From Hymenobacter latericoloratus (GTDB lineage Bacteria > Bacteroidota > Bacteroidia > Cytophagales > Hymenobacteraceae), in contig NZ_JACHNV010000005.1 in the NCBI RefSeq assembly GCF_014199535.1, positions 62,001-126,000 of the forward strand: a DNA stretch of 64,000 nt, read 5' to 3'. Positions 24,575 to 34,200 of this stretch are shown in pieces. The translations under genes were made by a program, and so were the position numbers. The notes beneath the pieces were generated by a model. The model was not told the DNA's origin, did no database searches, and saw only the letters and a list, made by a program, of their open reading frames with translations. Numbering within the stretch: the stretch's first letter is position 1; each line of letters begins with the position of its first letter.

Positions 24575-25552
24575 CTACAGCCAGCCCTGCTCGCGCATCC
24601 AGTCATCGTTGTAAATCTTACCGAGGTAGCGCGTGCCGTGGTCGGGCAGCACAATCACCATGGTATCGTCTTCTTTCAGGTGCTCCTTGGCATATTCCAG
24701 CGCCCCGTACACGGCCGAGCCGCACGACCAGCCCACGAACAGCCCTTCTTCCTTGGCCAAACGCCGCGTCATGAGCGCCGCATCTTTGTCTGATACTTTG
24801 ATGAAAAGATCAATCAAGTCAAAGTTAACATTCTTAGGCAGAATATCTTCGCCGATGCCTTCCGTCTTGTAGGGGTAAATTTCGTTTTCATCGAAGATAC
24901 CCGTTTCCTTGTACTTCTTGAACACTGAGCCGTAGGTATCCAGGCCTACCGTTACAATGTTCGGGTTTTGCTCTTTCAGGTACTTGGCCGTGCCGCAGAT
25001 GGTGCCGCCCGTGCCCACGCCGGCGGCGTAGTGCGTGATTTTGCCTTCCGTTTGCTGCCACAGCTCGGGGCCGGTGGTTTCGTAGTGGGCCGCCGAGTTG
25101 GAGGGGTTATCGTACTGGTTGGGGTAGATGGAGTTCGGGATTTCCTGGTTGAGCTTGCGGGCCACCGAGTAGTAGCTGCGCGGGTCGTCGGGGGCCACGT
25201 TGGTGGGGCACACGATTACCTCGGCGCCTACTGCCCGCAGAATATCCTGCTTCTCCTTGCTTTGCTTGTCGCTCATCGTGAAGATGCACTTGTAGCCCTT
25301 GGCAATGGCAGCCAGCGCCAGGCCCATGCCGGTGTTGCCGGAAGTACCCTCGATGATGGTGCCGCCGGGCTTCAGCAAACCGGCCTTTTCAGCATCCTCT
25401 ATCATTTTGAGGGCCATGCGGTCCTTCACGGAGTTGCCGGGATTAAAGTATTCCACCTTGGCCAGGATGGTTCCTTTGATGCCGTCGGTGACGTTGTTGA
25501 GCTTCACCAGCGGGGTGTTGCCGATGGCCTCAACGATATGGTTCAAATACAT
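24575..25552 (-). CDS. PLP-dependent cysteine synthase/cystathionine beta-synthase-like enzyme
   Basis: 325 residues, fold type II PLP enzyme. The PLP lysine is in PGNSVKDRM (about Lys43), the substrate loop is EGTSGNTGMG (about 68-77) and the phosphate loop is GVGTGGTICG (about 178-187). The motifs EGIGEDILPKN and FVGWSCGSAVYGAL resemble cystathionine beta-synthase more than CysK. The C-terminal CBS regulatory domains of eukaryotic CBS are absent. It should take serine or O-acetylserine plus a thiol to a thioether; which one is not certain. It has its own promoter box. Confidence 0.88.
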   Translation of the reverse strand: MYLNHIVEAIGNTPLVKLNNVTDGIKGTILAKVEYFNPGNSVKDRMALKMIEDAEKAGLLKPGGTIIEGTSGNTGMGLALAAIAKGYKCIFTMSDKQSKEKQDILRAVGAEVIVCPTNVAPDDPRSYYSVARKLNQEIPNSIYPNQYDNPSNSAAHYETTGPELWQQTEGKITHYAAGVGTGGTICGTAKYLKEQNPNIVTVGLDTYGSVFKKYKETGIFDENEIYPYKTEGIGEDILPKNVNFDLIDLFIKVSDKDAALMTRRLAKEEGLFVGWSCGSAVYGALEYAKEHLKEDDTMVIVLPDHGTRYLGKIYNDDWMREQGWL

Positions 25553-25590
25553 GAGTGAGAGGTAGGTGGTGTTTCAAGGGAGAGAGGCGG

Positions 25591-25598
25591 CAAAGGTA
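25591..25598 (-). promoter_or_regulatory. -7 promoter box for the CBS-like gene
   Basis: TACCTTTG on the minus strand, a full TAnnTTTG match 38 bp before the start codon. Confidence 0.55.
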
Positions 25599-25733
25599 CG
25601 GATTTCGGGCGGGAGGCCCGGGCGCCCGGCCGGAAATAGCCTAAATCGGCCTAACAACCGCCGCGCCCACGGGTTAGATTCCCGGCTCCGGGCAGAATGA
25701 TAGGGAATGCTTCGCCCGACACCCAAAAAAGCC

Positions 25734-25741
25734 TACTTTTG
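25734..25741 (+). promoter_or_regulatory. -7 promoter box for sucD
   Basis: TACTTTTG, a full TAnnTTTG match 70 bp before the sucD start. Confidence 0.55.
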
Positions 25742-25811
25742 CGCACCGTCGGCTGGTAGCCGGTGGTGAGTATCCCACCCCAAATCCGCATCTTCCTCTA
25801 ACCCCACTTCT

Positions 25812-26693
<882 letters not shown>

Positions 26694-26713
26694 GCTCTGT
26701 TCTGACGCAAATT

Positions 26714-26748
26714 AAAAAGGCGACTCTTGGTACAAGAGTCGCCTTTTT
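26714..26748. terminator. Terminator of sucD
   Basis: A perfect 16-bp stem (26714-26729 with 26733-26748, AAAAAGGCGACTCTTG) with loop GTA and a T run, 20 bp past the sucD stop. Confidence 0.9.
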
Positions 26749-26804
26749 GTTGAATAGCTGCCATATTATGGCAACTGTTGGCTTCTTTTCCTGCTCTGGT
26801 TTGT

Positions 26805-27530
26805 ATGCGACTCCTCGGCGGCGTGATTGGTCTAGCACTTTTAGGGATAATTCGTTCAGGGTACTGCCAGCAGCCTGCTGATAGCACGGCGAGGGTTATT
26901 GCTTTACCGGACGTGCAAATTGCGGGTAGTTTACAACAGCTCGTAGTGGCGTCGGGCACCGAGGACAATAAGTACGCACATATAATAGGCCCTGGTGGCG
27001 GTAATGCCATCCGTTTTCTGGCAGCGCAGGCGGGCGACCACCAACTGCGCCAAGTACGCCTGCACCTTCGACACGCCAGCGAACTGCCGGCCAATAAGAT
27101 ACAGGTGCGTGTAGTCTCCGTAACGGATGCCGGTAACCCCGCAAATGACAATCTGCTACCTACCTCCGGGTTGCTGCAAACCAGTGACTTACCAAAAGCA
27201 CGGCGTACAATAACTTTGCAGTGGCCGTTAAATGCAGTGCCCGTACCGGAGCGAGGATTTTCTATTGTAGTGGAGGGCTTGGGCGAAACGGCCGACGAGT
27301 ACGTGAGTGGAGTGGTAGAGGAGCACAAACATGTGTATTATAAAATTTCTCGTCGCAGTCAGCCTGGCACAGTGGTACGAACCATTGATGCCTTCAAGCT
27401 TCCCCAGCTAAAAGGCACCCGGCCTGATCCCACACAAATAAGCAGTTGGCACCGGGATGCCCTGACGCAACAGTGGCGCCCAGACCGCGCGGGCAGCTCT
27501 GCACTATTGGTAGAGGCTATAGTTGAATAG
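26805..27530 (+). CDS. Hypothetical secreted protein
   Basis: 241 residues from the ATG at 26805. A hydrophobic leader (MRLLGGVIGLALLGII, then a cut near CQQ) points to export; the context of the Cys is not a good lipobox. The rest looks like a single beta-sandwich (LRQVRLHLRHAS, NKIQVRVVSVTDAG, RTITLQWPLN, RGFSIVVEGLG) and resembles the all-beta accessory modules seen in Bacteroidota surface proteins. No family is recognised. It is convergent with the next lipoprotein gene, 31 bp away. Confidence 0.6.
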   Translation: MRLLGGVIGLALLGIIRSGYCQQPADSTARVIALPDVQIAGSLQQLVVASGTEDNKYAHIIGPGGGNAIRFLAAQAGDHQLRQVRLHLRHASELPANKIQVRVVSVTDAGNPANDNLLPTSGLLQTSDLPKARRTITLQWPLNAVPVPERGFSIVVEGLGETADEYVSGVVEEHKHVYYKISRRSQPGTVVRTIDAFKLPQLKGTRPDPTQISSWHRDALTQQWRPDRAGSSALLVEAIVE

Positions 27531-27561
27531 CTAGTTGGGCCAGCGTCCGGCGCGCTACCCC

Positions 27562-28296
27562 CTACCAGTTGCGCAAACCCGGGCGCCACACCACGCCCAG
27601 GCTCACCAGGAAACCAGGCAGTTGGGTGTACTGCACCCCAAAAGCCGTCGGATCGTTATCGGGGCCGTCGCCCGGACGACGACCACCCGAAATACCAATG
27701 CTGGTTTGGGTTTGCCACTGCGCCCCCCACCCAGGATTATGGCGCAGGTTCAGCAGGATTTCGTGGCGGCTCATGCGCTGCAGCGGCAGGTCCTGAGCTT
27801 CGTCGCGCAGCTGCCGAAACCGCACGGAGGTGAGGCGGTAGCCCAGACTGATGCTGCCGCCATTATCAAGCTGCCAGCCCAGACCTGCTTGCCCAAACAA
27901 GGTAGCGTAGCGCGCCTGATACTGCTCCCGGCCGCCGAGTATTTCCCGGAAACGCCGGTTTGTGCGGGCCCCTCCGGCCCCGAGCATGCCGCTGAACAGT
28001 ATCTGCTCACTCAGTTTTGCGTAGCCCCCGGCCATTGCCTCCGCCTGCTGCACCCGGAAGAAAGTGGAAGAAGAAAAATTTGGCCGCGTGCTACCTCCCA
28101 CGCCCACCAGCACATGCCGGACGGGCGAGTACACTCCGCGCGCTTCTACCCGCCCGTTCAGTTGCATGCTACCACTGACCTCTGCCTCGCCCTTACTTTC
28201 TACCATGGGCACCGCCGGCGAGGTAGGCGCGTAGGCGCTGCAGCCCGCCAGCAGCAGGCTGCCCAAAGTACCGGGAATACGTACCAGAAGAGACAT
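27562..28296 (-). CDS. Outer-membrane-type lipoprotein, paralogue 1 of 3
   Basis: 244 residues. The lipobox is LLAGC (Cys19), followed by SAYAPTSPAVPMVESKGEAEV. The body is a series of amphipathic strands rich in Gly, Arg and Tyr. It shares with the genes at 28466 and 30767 the layout Cys-Ser-x-Tyr-x-Pro, about ten residues, (M/L)-x-x-K/D-KGE, then an 'x-G-x-x-x-YSPxxHVLV' or equivalent strand. Paralogue 3 is closest: the YSPVRHVLV and YSPLQHVLV motifs are shared. Function is unknown; probably a lipid-anchored small barrel. Confidence 0.7.
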   Translation of the reverse strand: MSLLVRIPGTLGSLLLAGCSAYAPTSPAVPMVESKGEAEVSGSMQLNGRVEARGVYSPVRHVLVGVGGSTRPNFSSSTFFRVQQAEAMAGGYAKLSEQILFSGMLGAGGARTNRRFREILGGREQYQARYATLFGQAGLGWQLDNGGSISLGYRLTSVRFRQLRDEAQDLPLQRMSRHEILLNLRHNPGWGAQWQTQTSIGISGGRRPGDGPDNDPTAFGVQYTQLPGFLVSLGVVWRPGLRNW

Positions 28297-28465
28297 AACG
28301 AATGGGGTAAGAATACTTACCCCAAGGTAGAGGTGCGCCCTGGCGGGCTAACACCACTTTTCCTTCCGATCTGACTTTTCAGGCCAGCCCCCCCAGTTTC
28401 CCGCCCACCCTGTAGCCGCTGCCCAAGCGGATCGGGGGCCTTAAAAATCTGACTTTTGCCGCTCG

Positions 28466-29200
28466 CTATTTTCCCCCGCTCTGCCCCCCTACGTTCACTA
28501 CCAACCCGAACTGAAACACGGAGTTGGCCGCCTTCAAATACTTGCGGTGGCGCAGGCCGAAGTTGCTGCCGCTGATAAGCTGGAAGTCCAGGGGGCCAAC
28601 CAGGTTGATGCGGGTGTAGGTGATAGGCTCCAGAAACACGTTGTCTTCGGAGGCGTGGGGCTGGTTGTCGAGGCGGAAGTTAGTGAGCGTTACGTAGCTC
28701 AGGCGCAGGGCTGTGCCGTAGGTCACGGGCCAGTCGCGGCCCAGCACGTGGTAGGTTTTCTTGTCCTTGGAGGTGTAGTTTACCTGGGCGAAGTACTTCG
28801 TCAGGCTGCCTTCCAGGGTGCGCGTAATGCCCTCGGCGGGCGTGCGCTCCACCCGCCGGGTATGGCCCAGGCCGTAGCCCCCGTAGATTTCCAGCACCCG
28901 CTTGTCGCGCAGGCGGGTGTAGTAGCCCAGCCCTACCTCACCAAAATCGTGGTCCTCGGCCCGCTTTTTTTTATCGGTGTGCAGGAAGGAGGCGGAGCCC
29001 ATTACGCCCAGGTGGTCGGTGAAGGCGTAGGCGCCCTGCACGGCCGTGTTCTGGCTGAAATTGGTGTGGATACCGCCGCTCCACTCGCCTTTTTGGGTGA
29101 GCAAGGGCACCTGGGGCGGCGGCGGAAAGTACAACGACGAGCAGCTGGCCAGCAGCGGGAGCAGCAACAGCGCATGGGTCCGGCGGAAAAGAAACGACAT
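28466..29200 (-). CDS. Outer-membrane-type lipoprotein, paralogue 2 of 3
   Basis: 244 residues. The lipobox is LLASC (Cys20), followed by SSLYFPPPPQVPLLTQKGEWS. Strand-rich body with LGVMGSASFLHTDKK, GEVGLGYYTRL and a final FQFGLVVNVGGQ. It has the same order of elements as paralogues 1 and 3 but is more diverged. It is divergent from the flavoprotein gene at 29362, with 161 bp between them, so the two may share a control region. Function unknown. Confidence 0.7.
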   Translation of the reverse strand: MSFLFRRTHALLLLPLLASCSSLYFPPPPQVPLLTQKGEWSGGIHTNFSQNTAVQGAYAFTDHLGVMGSASFLHTDKKKRAEDHDFGEVGLGYYTRLRDKRVLEIYGGYGLGHTRRVERTPAEGITRTLEGSLTKYFAQVNYTSKDKKTYHVLGRDWPVTYGTALRLSYVTLTNFRLDNQPHASEDNVFLEPITYTRINLVGPLDFQLISGSNFGLRHRKYLKAANSVFQFGLVVNVGGQSGGK

Positions 29201-29361
29201 AGGCAGGAAGAAAGGGCTGGTTGGGGCAAAACGTTAGAACGAAGCTTTCGTTGTGATGCCGGGGGTAGCTCCCCGCAACAGCCAAGCCGGCGGTTTACGC
29301 ACGAGCCTCGTATAGAGCCGCGAAGGTCAGCTTTTGCCCCCTTGTTCCCCACCCCGATTCT

Positions 29362-30762
29362 ATGGCTGTTGCTACCCGCTTCGATGCTATTATCATTGGC
29401 TCCGGCCAGGCTGGTAATCCTTTGGCCACCGCGCTGGCGGCCGCGGGCCGGAAAGTAGCCCTTATCGAGCAGAACCTGCTGGGTGGTTCCTGCATCAACT
29501 ACGGCTGCTCGCCGGTGAAGGCCATGCTGGCCTCAGCCGAACGAATGCAGCAGGTAGCCACCGCCGCCAATTACGGCATTAAAGCCGGCAAGCCTACCCC
29601 CAATCTGCGCGCCATTGTAGAGCGGAAGGACGCTCTTATACAAGCCAAGCGCGACGGTATCCAAAAGAACCTTACGCAGGAACAAAAAGGCATTACCCTC
29701 CTGCACGGCCGCGCTACCTTCACGGGGGCCCGCCGACTGCGGGTGGCTCTGGCTGATGGCGGCGAACAGGTTCTGACCGCTCCGCGCATCTTCATCAACA
29801 CCGGCACGCGGGCCGCCGTGCCGCCCATTGAAGGGCTGGAAGAAAGCGATTTTCTCACCAATGTAGAAATCCTAAACCTGAAAGAGCTGCCCGAACACCT
29901 GCTGATCCTGGGCGGGGGCTATATTGGCCTGGAATTCGGGCAGATGTTTCGGCGCTTTGGCAGCCGCGTCACCATCGTCAGCACGGCTACTCAGTTGCTG
30001 GAAAATGAAGACGACGACGTATGCGCCGCCATGCAGGAGCAGCTGGCCGCCGACGGTATCGAGTTTGTGCTGCAGGCCGACGTACACCGCGTGTCGCGCA
30101 ATGCCGATGGCATCTATACCCTCACGGCAGCCACGCCCGCGGGCGAACGGCGCCTGCGCGGCACCCACCTGCTGGTAGCGGTGGGCCGGGAACCCAACAC
30201 CGATCTGCTGGGCCTGGAGGCGGCCGGCGTTGCAACCGATGAGAAAGGCTACGTGCAAGTAAATGAGCGGCTGCAAACCAACGTGCGCGGCGTGTACGCC
30301 CTCGGCGACGTGCACCCGGGCCCCCAGTTCACCCACATCAGCTACGACGACTACCGCCTTGTGCGCGACAACCTGCTGCACGGCAAGCGCCGCACCACCA
30401 CGGGCCGCCCCGTGCCTTACGTGGTATTCACTCAGCCCCAGCTCGGGCGCATCGGCCTGAACGAGAAGCAAGCCCAGGAGCAGAAGCTCAGCTACCGGGT
30501 GGCTACCATGCCGGTCCGGACCATTGGCCGGGCTCAGGAAACCGGCCACACCACGGGGCTGATGAAAGTGCTGGTCGATGGCCGGGGCTACCTCCTGGGA
30601 GCCGCTGTTTTCAGTGAGCAGGGCGGCGAAATCATGTCGATGCTACAGCTGGCCATGGCCGGCGGCCTCACCTGCGACGATTTACAGGACATGGTTCTGG
30701 CCCACCCTACCTGGGCGGAGGCCCTGAACAACCTGTTTAGTAAGCTGCGGCAGCCCGGCTGA
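29362..30762 (+). CDS. Mercuric reductase/dihydrolipoamide dehydrogenase-type FAD oxidoreductase
   Basis: 466 residues, class I pyridine nucleotide-disulfide oxidoreductase. FAD motif IIIGSGQAGNPLATAL (about 10-25), redox disulfide GGSCINYGCSPVK (Cys44 and Cys49), NAD(P) motif ILGGGYIGLEFGQMF (about 179-193), second FAD motif GVYALGDVHPGPQFTH (about 312-327) and the C-terminal catalytic His in LAHPTWAEAL. The extra N-terminal or C-terminal Cys residues that mercuric reductase uses to take Hg(II) are absent, and no mer genes are nearby. The substrate is therefore open; it is probably a thiol or disulfide of another kind. Confidence 0.88.
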   Translation: MAVATRFDAIIIGSGQAGNPLATALAAAGRKVALIEQNLLGGSCINYGCSPVKAMLASAERMQQVATAANYGIKAGKPTPNLRAIVERKDALIQAKRDGIQKNLTQEQKGITLLHGRATFTGARRLRVALADGGEQVLTAPRIFINTGTRAAVPPIEGLEESDFLTNVEILNLKELPEHLLILGGGYIGLEFGQMFRRFGSRVTIVSTATQLLENEDDDVCAAMQEQLAADGIEFVLQADVHRVSRNADGIYTLTAATPAGERRLRGTHLLVAVGREPNTDLLGLEAAGVATDEKGYVQVNERLQTNVRGVYALGDVHPGPQFTHISYDDYRLVRDNLLHGKRRTTTGRPVPYVVFTQPQLGRIGLNEKQAQEQKLSYRVATMPVRTIGRAQETGHTTGLMKVLVDGRGYLLGAAVFSEQGGEIMSMLQLAMAGGLTCDDLQDMVLAHPTWAEALNNLFSKLRQPG

Positions 30763-30766
30763 TACG

Positions 30767-31561
30767 CTACCGGCTGCGACCAGCGTATTCCCTGAACAGG
30801 TGTGGGTAAATCACTAGGCCAAGGGTAGTAAACAGGCGGCCTTCCTTGTTGTCTCTGATTTCCGGATTGAGCGAACGGCTTCTGCCTTCCGGCGATACGG
30901 AAACACTAGTGGCTACTTGCCCTTGCAGCCACGGTAGCCGGCCCGGCCCGCCGAACCGCATAAACAACATTGGCTCAAGCCGGGTCATGCGCCGCAGCGG
31001 CACGGGCACCCCGTGGTTGGTGAGGGACGCAAAGGCCACCTGCGACAATCGGCAGGCCGCCCCAAAGGTAGTCCAGCCGGCATCGTGGGCTATATAAGCC
31101 TCCCCGAAGAGCTTGTGAAAACGAGAATGATAGGCCACGGTGCTTCCAGCTGTTGGGTAAGGGATGATAAAAGCGGCCGTTAATCTGGTTTTTTGATACC
31201 GCCTTTCTCCCTGGCCATAGCCGTAGCCCAGCAGGCCGCCTATCAGCCACTGCTCCTTGATGTAATAATAGCCACCGGCACCCGCCTCCCACTGCCGACT
31301 CCGGGAATACGTCGAATCCCGGTTGTCTGGTCGCAGTCCACCAGCAGCGCGTACCAGCACATGCTGCAGGGGGGAGTAAGCCACGGAGCCTTCCAGCCGA
31401 CCGGAGAGGTAGGCGCTACCCACTACTTCCGCCTCCCCCTTATCGTGCAGCAGGGGGGCGCTCGTCTGCAGTGGCAAGTACACCGAGCAGCCCGTCAGGG
31501 AACCGGCAGCGACGAATAACAGGCTATTTTTCAGGCGTAGATAGGCACGCATTAACAACAT
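30767..31561 (-). CDS. Outer-membrane-type lipoprotein, paralogue 3 of 3
   Basis: 264 residues (261 if the ATG at 31552 is used). The lipobox is SLTGC (Cys25), followed by SVYLPLQTSAPLLHDKGEAEVVGSAYL. It shares KGEAEV, the 'G-S-x-x-L-x-G-R-(V/L)-E' segment and YSPLQHVLV with paralogue 1. The body is strand-rich and ends FTTLGLVIYPHLF. It is convergent with the flavoprotein gene, 4 bp apart. Function unknown. Confidence 0.7.
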   Translation of the reverse strand: MLLMRAYLRLKNSLLFVAAGSLTGCSVYLPLQTSAPLLHDKGEAEVVGSAYLSGRLEGSVAYSPLQHVLVRAAGGLRPDNRDSTYSRSRQWEAGAGGYYYIKEQWLIGGLLGYGYGQGERRYQKTRLTAAFIIPYPTAGSTVAYHSRFHKLFGEAYIAHDAGWTTFGAACRLSQVAFASLTNHGVPVPLRRMTRLEPMLFMRFGGPGRLPWLQGQVATSVSVSPEGRSRSLNPEIRDNKEGRLFTTLGLVIYPHLFREYAGRSR

Positions 31562-31637
31562 GGTATAGAGGGGAAAGCCCTGGCGGCCCTATAGGGTAGA
31601 GGTGCACTCCAGCCCAAACGTTGCATACGCCAAACGT

Positions 31638-31659
31638 CCCCGCAGCGGCTGCTACGGGG
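31638..31659 (-). terminator. Possible terminator of rny
   Basis: A 9-bp stem with one wobble pair (31638-31646 with 31651-31659) and a 4-nt loop lies 32 bp past the rny stop on the minus strand. The T run is short. Confidence 0.5.
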
Positions 31660-31690
31660 GCGCTTTGTGGTGAGAGGATGGGAGCGAAAC

Positions 31691-33388
31691 TTACTTGGCG
31701 TAAGCTACGGCGCGCATTTCCCGGATAACCGTGATTTTGATCTGGCCCGGATACTGCATTTCCTTTTCAATCTTCTGGGAGATTTCGTAGCTCAGCTCGG
31801 CGGCGCGCTCATCGGTTACGTTTTCAGCATCCACCATCACGCGCAGCTCGCGGCCGGCCTGAATGGCAAAGCACTGATTTACGCCTTTGAAGCCGTTGGC
31901 CGTTTCTTCCAGCTGCTTCAGGCGCTTGATGTAACTTTCCATCATTTCGCGGCGGGCACCCGGGCGCGAGCCCGAAATAGCGTCGCAGGCCTGCACCAGG
32001 GGCGAAATCATGGCCGTCATTTCGATTTCGTCGTGGTGAGCCCCGATGGCGTTTACCACGTCGGGGTGCTCTTTGTACTTCTTGGCCATTTCCATGCCCA
32101 GAATGGCGTGGGGCAGCTCGGGCTCCTCGGTGCTTACCTTTCCGATGTCGTGCAGGAGGCCGGCGCGCTTGGCGTGCTTCACGTTCAGGCCCAGCTCGGC
32201 GGCCATAGTAGCGCACAGGTTGGCTACCTCACGGGAGTGCTGCAGCAGGTTCTGCCCGTAGCTGGAGCGGAAACGCATCCGGCCCACCATCTTGATCAGC
32301 TCGGGGTGCAGGCCGTGAATACCCAGGTCAATGATGGTTTTCTCGCCAATCTCAACGATTTCCTCGTCGATGTTCTTCCGGGTTTTGGCCACAATTTCCT
32401 CGATGCGGGCGGGGTGAATCCGACCGTCCTTCACCAGTAGGTGCAGGCTCAGGCGGGCCACTTCGCGGCGCACGGGGTCAAAGCCGGAAATGATGATAGC
32501 CTCGGGGGTATCATCTACTATAATCTCGACGCCAGTAGCGGCTTCCAGGGCGCGGATGTTGCGCCCTTCGCGGCCGATAATCTTGCCTTTGACGTCGTCG
32601 GACTCAATGTTGAACACCGACACGCAGTTCTCGATGGCGTGCTCGGCGGCGGTGCGCTGAATGGTTTCCAGCACCACTTTCTTGGCATCTTTGGTGGCCG
32701 TGAGCTTGGCCTGGGCTACTACGTCCTTGATGTAGCTGGAAGCCTGAATCTGGGCTTCGTTTTTCAGAGACTCTACCAGTTGCTCGCGGGCCTCGGCGGC
32801 CGTCAGGCCGGAAATGGTTTCGAGCTGGGTGGTTACCTGCTGCAGCTTGGTGCTGAGCTCCTGGCGGCCTTCTTCCAGCTCGGCTTCTACTTCCTGCTCG
32901 CGCTGCTCCAGCTTAGCCAGCTGGTTTTCGAGGGTAACGCGGCGCTTTTCTTCCTGGGCTTCCAGCTTCTCGCGTTGCTGCTGAGCCTGGGTTTCAATTC
33001 GCTCGCGGGTAGCGTCCAGTTCCTTTTCTTTGCGCTGAATCTGCTCCAGTTGCTTCTGGGTGGTGAGGGTCAGCTGCTTGATGCTCTGCTCCTGCTCCAC
33101 TACGGCGGCGCGGCGCTCGGTCAGCTCCTGCTCCAGGGCTTGCTTCTGGCGGCGGCTTTCCTGCTCGAATTCCTGCTTAAGGGTGCGGAATTTATCTTTT
33201 GACTGCTGAATCCGCTCGTCGCGGGTACGGGTGGCCTGCGCTTCGGCTTCGGCCATAATCTGCTGAGCCCGCGCTTTGGCATCGGCTTCGTGGTCCTGCC
33301 GGGCTTTGCCCGCCAGCAGGCGCCCTACCACTACGCCAACCACAAGGGCCAGCACGGCGGCAAGGACAATATAAAGAGGTTCAGACAT
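31691..33388 (-). CDS. rny: Ribonuclease Y
   Basis: 565 residues; typical RNase Y has about 515, and the extra length is in the coiled coil. An N-terminal membrane anchor (residues 4-25, LYIVLAAVLALVVGVVVG) is followed by a Gln/Glu-rich coiled coil (about 30-230), a KH domain (GKIIGREGRNIRALEAATG, about 268-286) and an HD phosphohydrolase domain with LLHDIGKV (about 394-401). It is the membrane-bound endonuclease that starts mRNA decay. It lies downstream of zapA, with a candidate structured RNA between them. Confidence 0.95.
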   Translation of the reverse strand: MSEPLYIVLAAVLALVVGVVVGRLLAGKARQDHEADAKARAQQIMAEAEAQATRTRDERIQQSKDKFRTLKQEFEQESRRQKQALEQELTERRAAVVEQEQSIKQLTLTTQKQLEQIQRKEKELDATRERIETQAQQQREKLEAQEEKRRVTLENQLAKLEQREQEVEAELEEGRQELSTKLQQVTTQLETISGLTAAEAREQLVESLKNEAQIQASSYIKDVVAQAKLTATKDAKKVVLETIQRTAAEHAIENCVSVFNIESDDVKGKIIGREGRNIRALEAATGVEIIVDDTPEAIIISGFDPVRREVARLSLHLLVKDGRIHPARIEEIVAKTRKNIDEEIVEIGEKTIIDLGIHGLHPELIKMVGRMRFRSSYGQNLLQHSREVANLCATMAAELGLNVKHAKRAGLLHDIGKVSTEEPELPHAILGMEMAKKYKEHPDVVNAIGAHHDEIEMTAMISPLVQACDAISGSRPGARREMMESYIKRLKQLEETANGFKGVNQCFAIQAGRELRVMVDAENVTDERAAELSYEISQKIEKEMQYPGQIKITVIREMRAVAYAK

Positions 33389-33423
33389 GAGCTATGAAGG
33401 GGTTTTAGGAAGGAAGAAACCCA

Positions 33424-33515
33424 TAGCTCCACTGCAGAAACACCAATGCCCGCGCAGAAAGCAGGGCCGACTGCCCTACCCTGCTCGGGCTTACGCTTCG
33501 CGCTGCTGCTAGCCG
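33424..33515 (-). ncRNA. ssrS: Candidate 6S RNA between zapA and rny
   Basis: The 136-bp gap between zapA and rny folds, on the minus strand, into one long interrupted hairpin. A closing stem (33502-33505 with 33434-33437, GCAG/CTGC) is followed by an internal bubble of about 10-12 nt on each side, then an apical stem GCCCG/CGGGC (33486-33490 with 33448-33452) and GCAGGG/CCCTGC (33479-33484 with 33461-33466). A long hairpin with a large central bubble is the 6S layout, and zapA is the classical neighbour of ssrS. The fold was made by eye; no covariance search was possible. Confidence 0.35.
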
Positions 33516-33524
33516 CGCAACTGG

Positions 33525-33815
33525 CTAGACCAGCACCACTCCCGACAGCAGCTCGTCCAGGCGCGCGAGGCGCTCGGTCAGGGCCGCGTCGGTCCCGTCC
33601 TTTTCCTTGCTGACCTTGAGTTGGTCAGCCATTGTTGATAACGCAATCATGGCCAGCAAGTCCTGCTTGTCCTGAATGCCGTACCGGTCCCGAAATTCCT
33701 TCAGCCGCTCGTTTAGCTGCCGACCCGCGAGGCGCAGGCGTTCCTCGTCCTGGGGGCTTACCCGCATGGGGTAGTCCCGGTCAGCAACGCGGATTTTGAT
33801 GGATAGCTCAGACAT
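33525..33815 (-). CDS. zapA: Cell division protein ZapA
   Basis: 96 residues, the standard length. The N-terminal LSIKIRVADRDYPMRVSPQDEERLR has the ZapA fold, followed by the helix LNERLKEFRDRYGIQDKQDLLAMIAL and a short coiled coil. ZapA promotes FtsZ bundling at the septum. It is preceded by a small coiled-coil gene 32 bp upstream on the same strand, so the two probably form an operon. Confidence 0.9.
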   Translation of the reverse strand: MSELSIKIRVADRDYPMRVSPQDEERLRLAGRQLNERLKEFRDRYGIQDKQDLLAMIALSTMADQLKVSKEKDGTDAALTERLARLDELLSGVVLV

Positions 33816-33847
33816 CGGTAGCCAGGGGGCGGTGGGTTAGGTGGTGG

Positions 33848-34147
33848 TTACTCCCTCAAATAGGCAAGGCACTTATCTATTTCTCGGATGTATTCGTTGA
33901 GGCGAAGTTTCAGCTCGTTGACATTGGCCGGTTCTGCACCGGCTATGGTATTGACAAGTTTAGTGATATTCTCCTGATTCTGGAAATCCTTCAACTGCCG
34001 CTCCCGGTCGCGCACGTCGGCCCGAAGCTGTTGAATGGTGGTATGGGCATCGGCCAGCTCCTCGCGCAACTGCTGATAGGCAGCCACTAACGTGGTTACC
34101 TGTCGCTCCATGCGGTCGAGTTGAGCAAGCTGCTGGGTAGAAGCCAT
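33848..34147 (-). CDS. Small coiled-coil protein upstream of zapA
   Basis: 99 residues, nearly all coiled coil (about 5-65: LDRMERQVTTLVAAYQQLRE, then QLRADVRDRERQLKDFQNQ). A helical tail ends ELKLRLNEYIREIDKCLAYLRE. Its size and place before zapA recall ZapB-like septal partners, and small genes of this sort commonly precede zapA in Bacteroidota. That it works with ZapA is an inference from context. Confidence 0.75.
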   Translation of the reverse strand: MASTQQLAQLDRMERQVTTLVAAYQQLREELADAHTTIQQLRADVRDRERQLKDFQNQENITKLVNTIAGAEPANVNELKLRLNEYIREIDKCLAYLRE

Positions 34148-34200
34148 TTTTTGGTGAATGATGAGTGGTGAAGATACGCAGCTACCGCGAAGCTCCTACA

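Noticed and set aside
29362..30762. Mercury resistance operon
   Set aside because: No merR, merT or merP and no metal-binding Cys motifs; only the general oxidoreductase fold is present.
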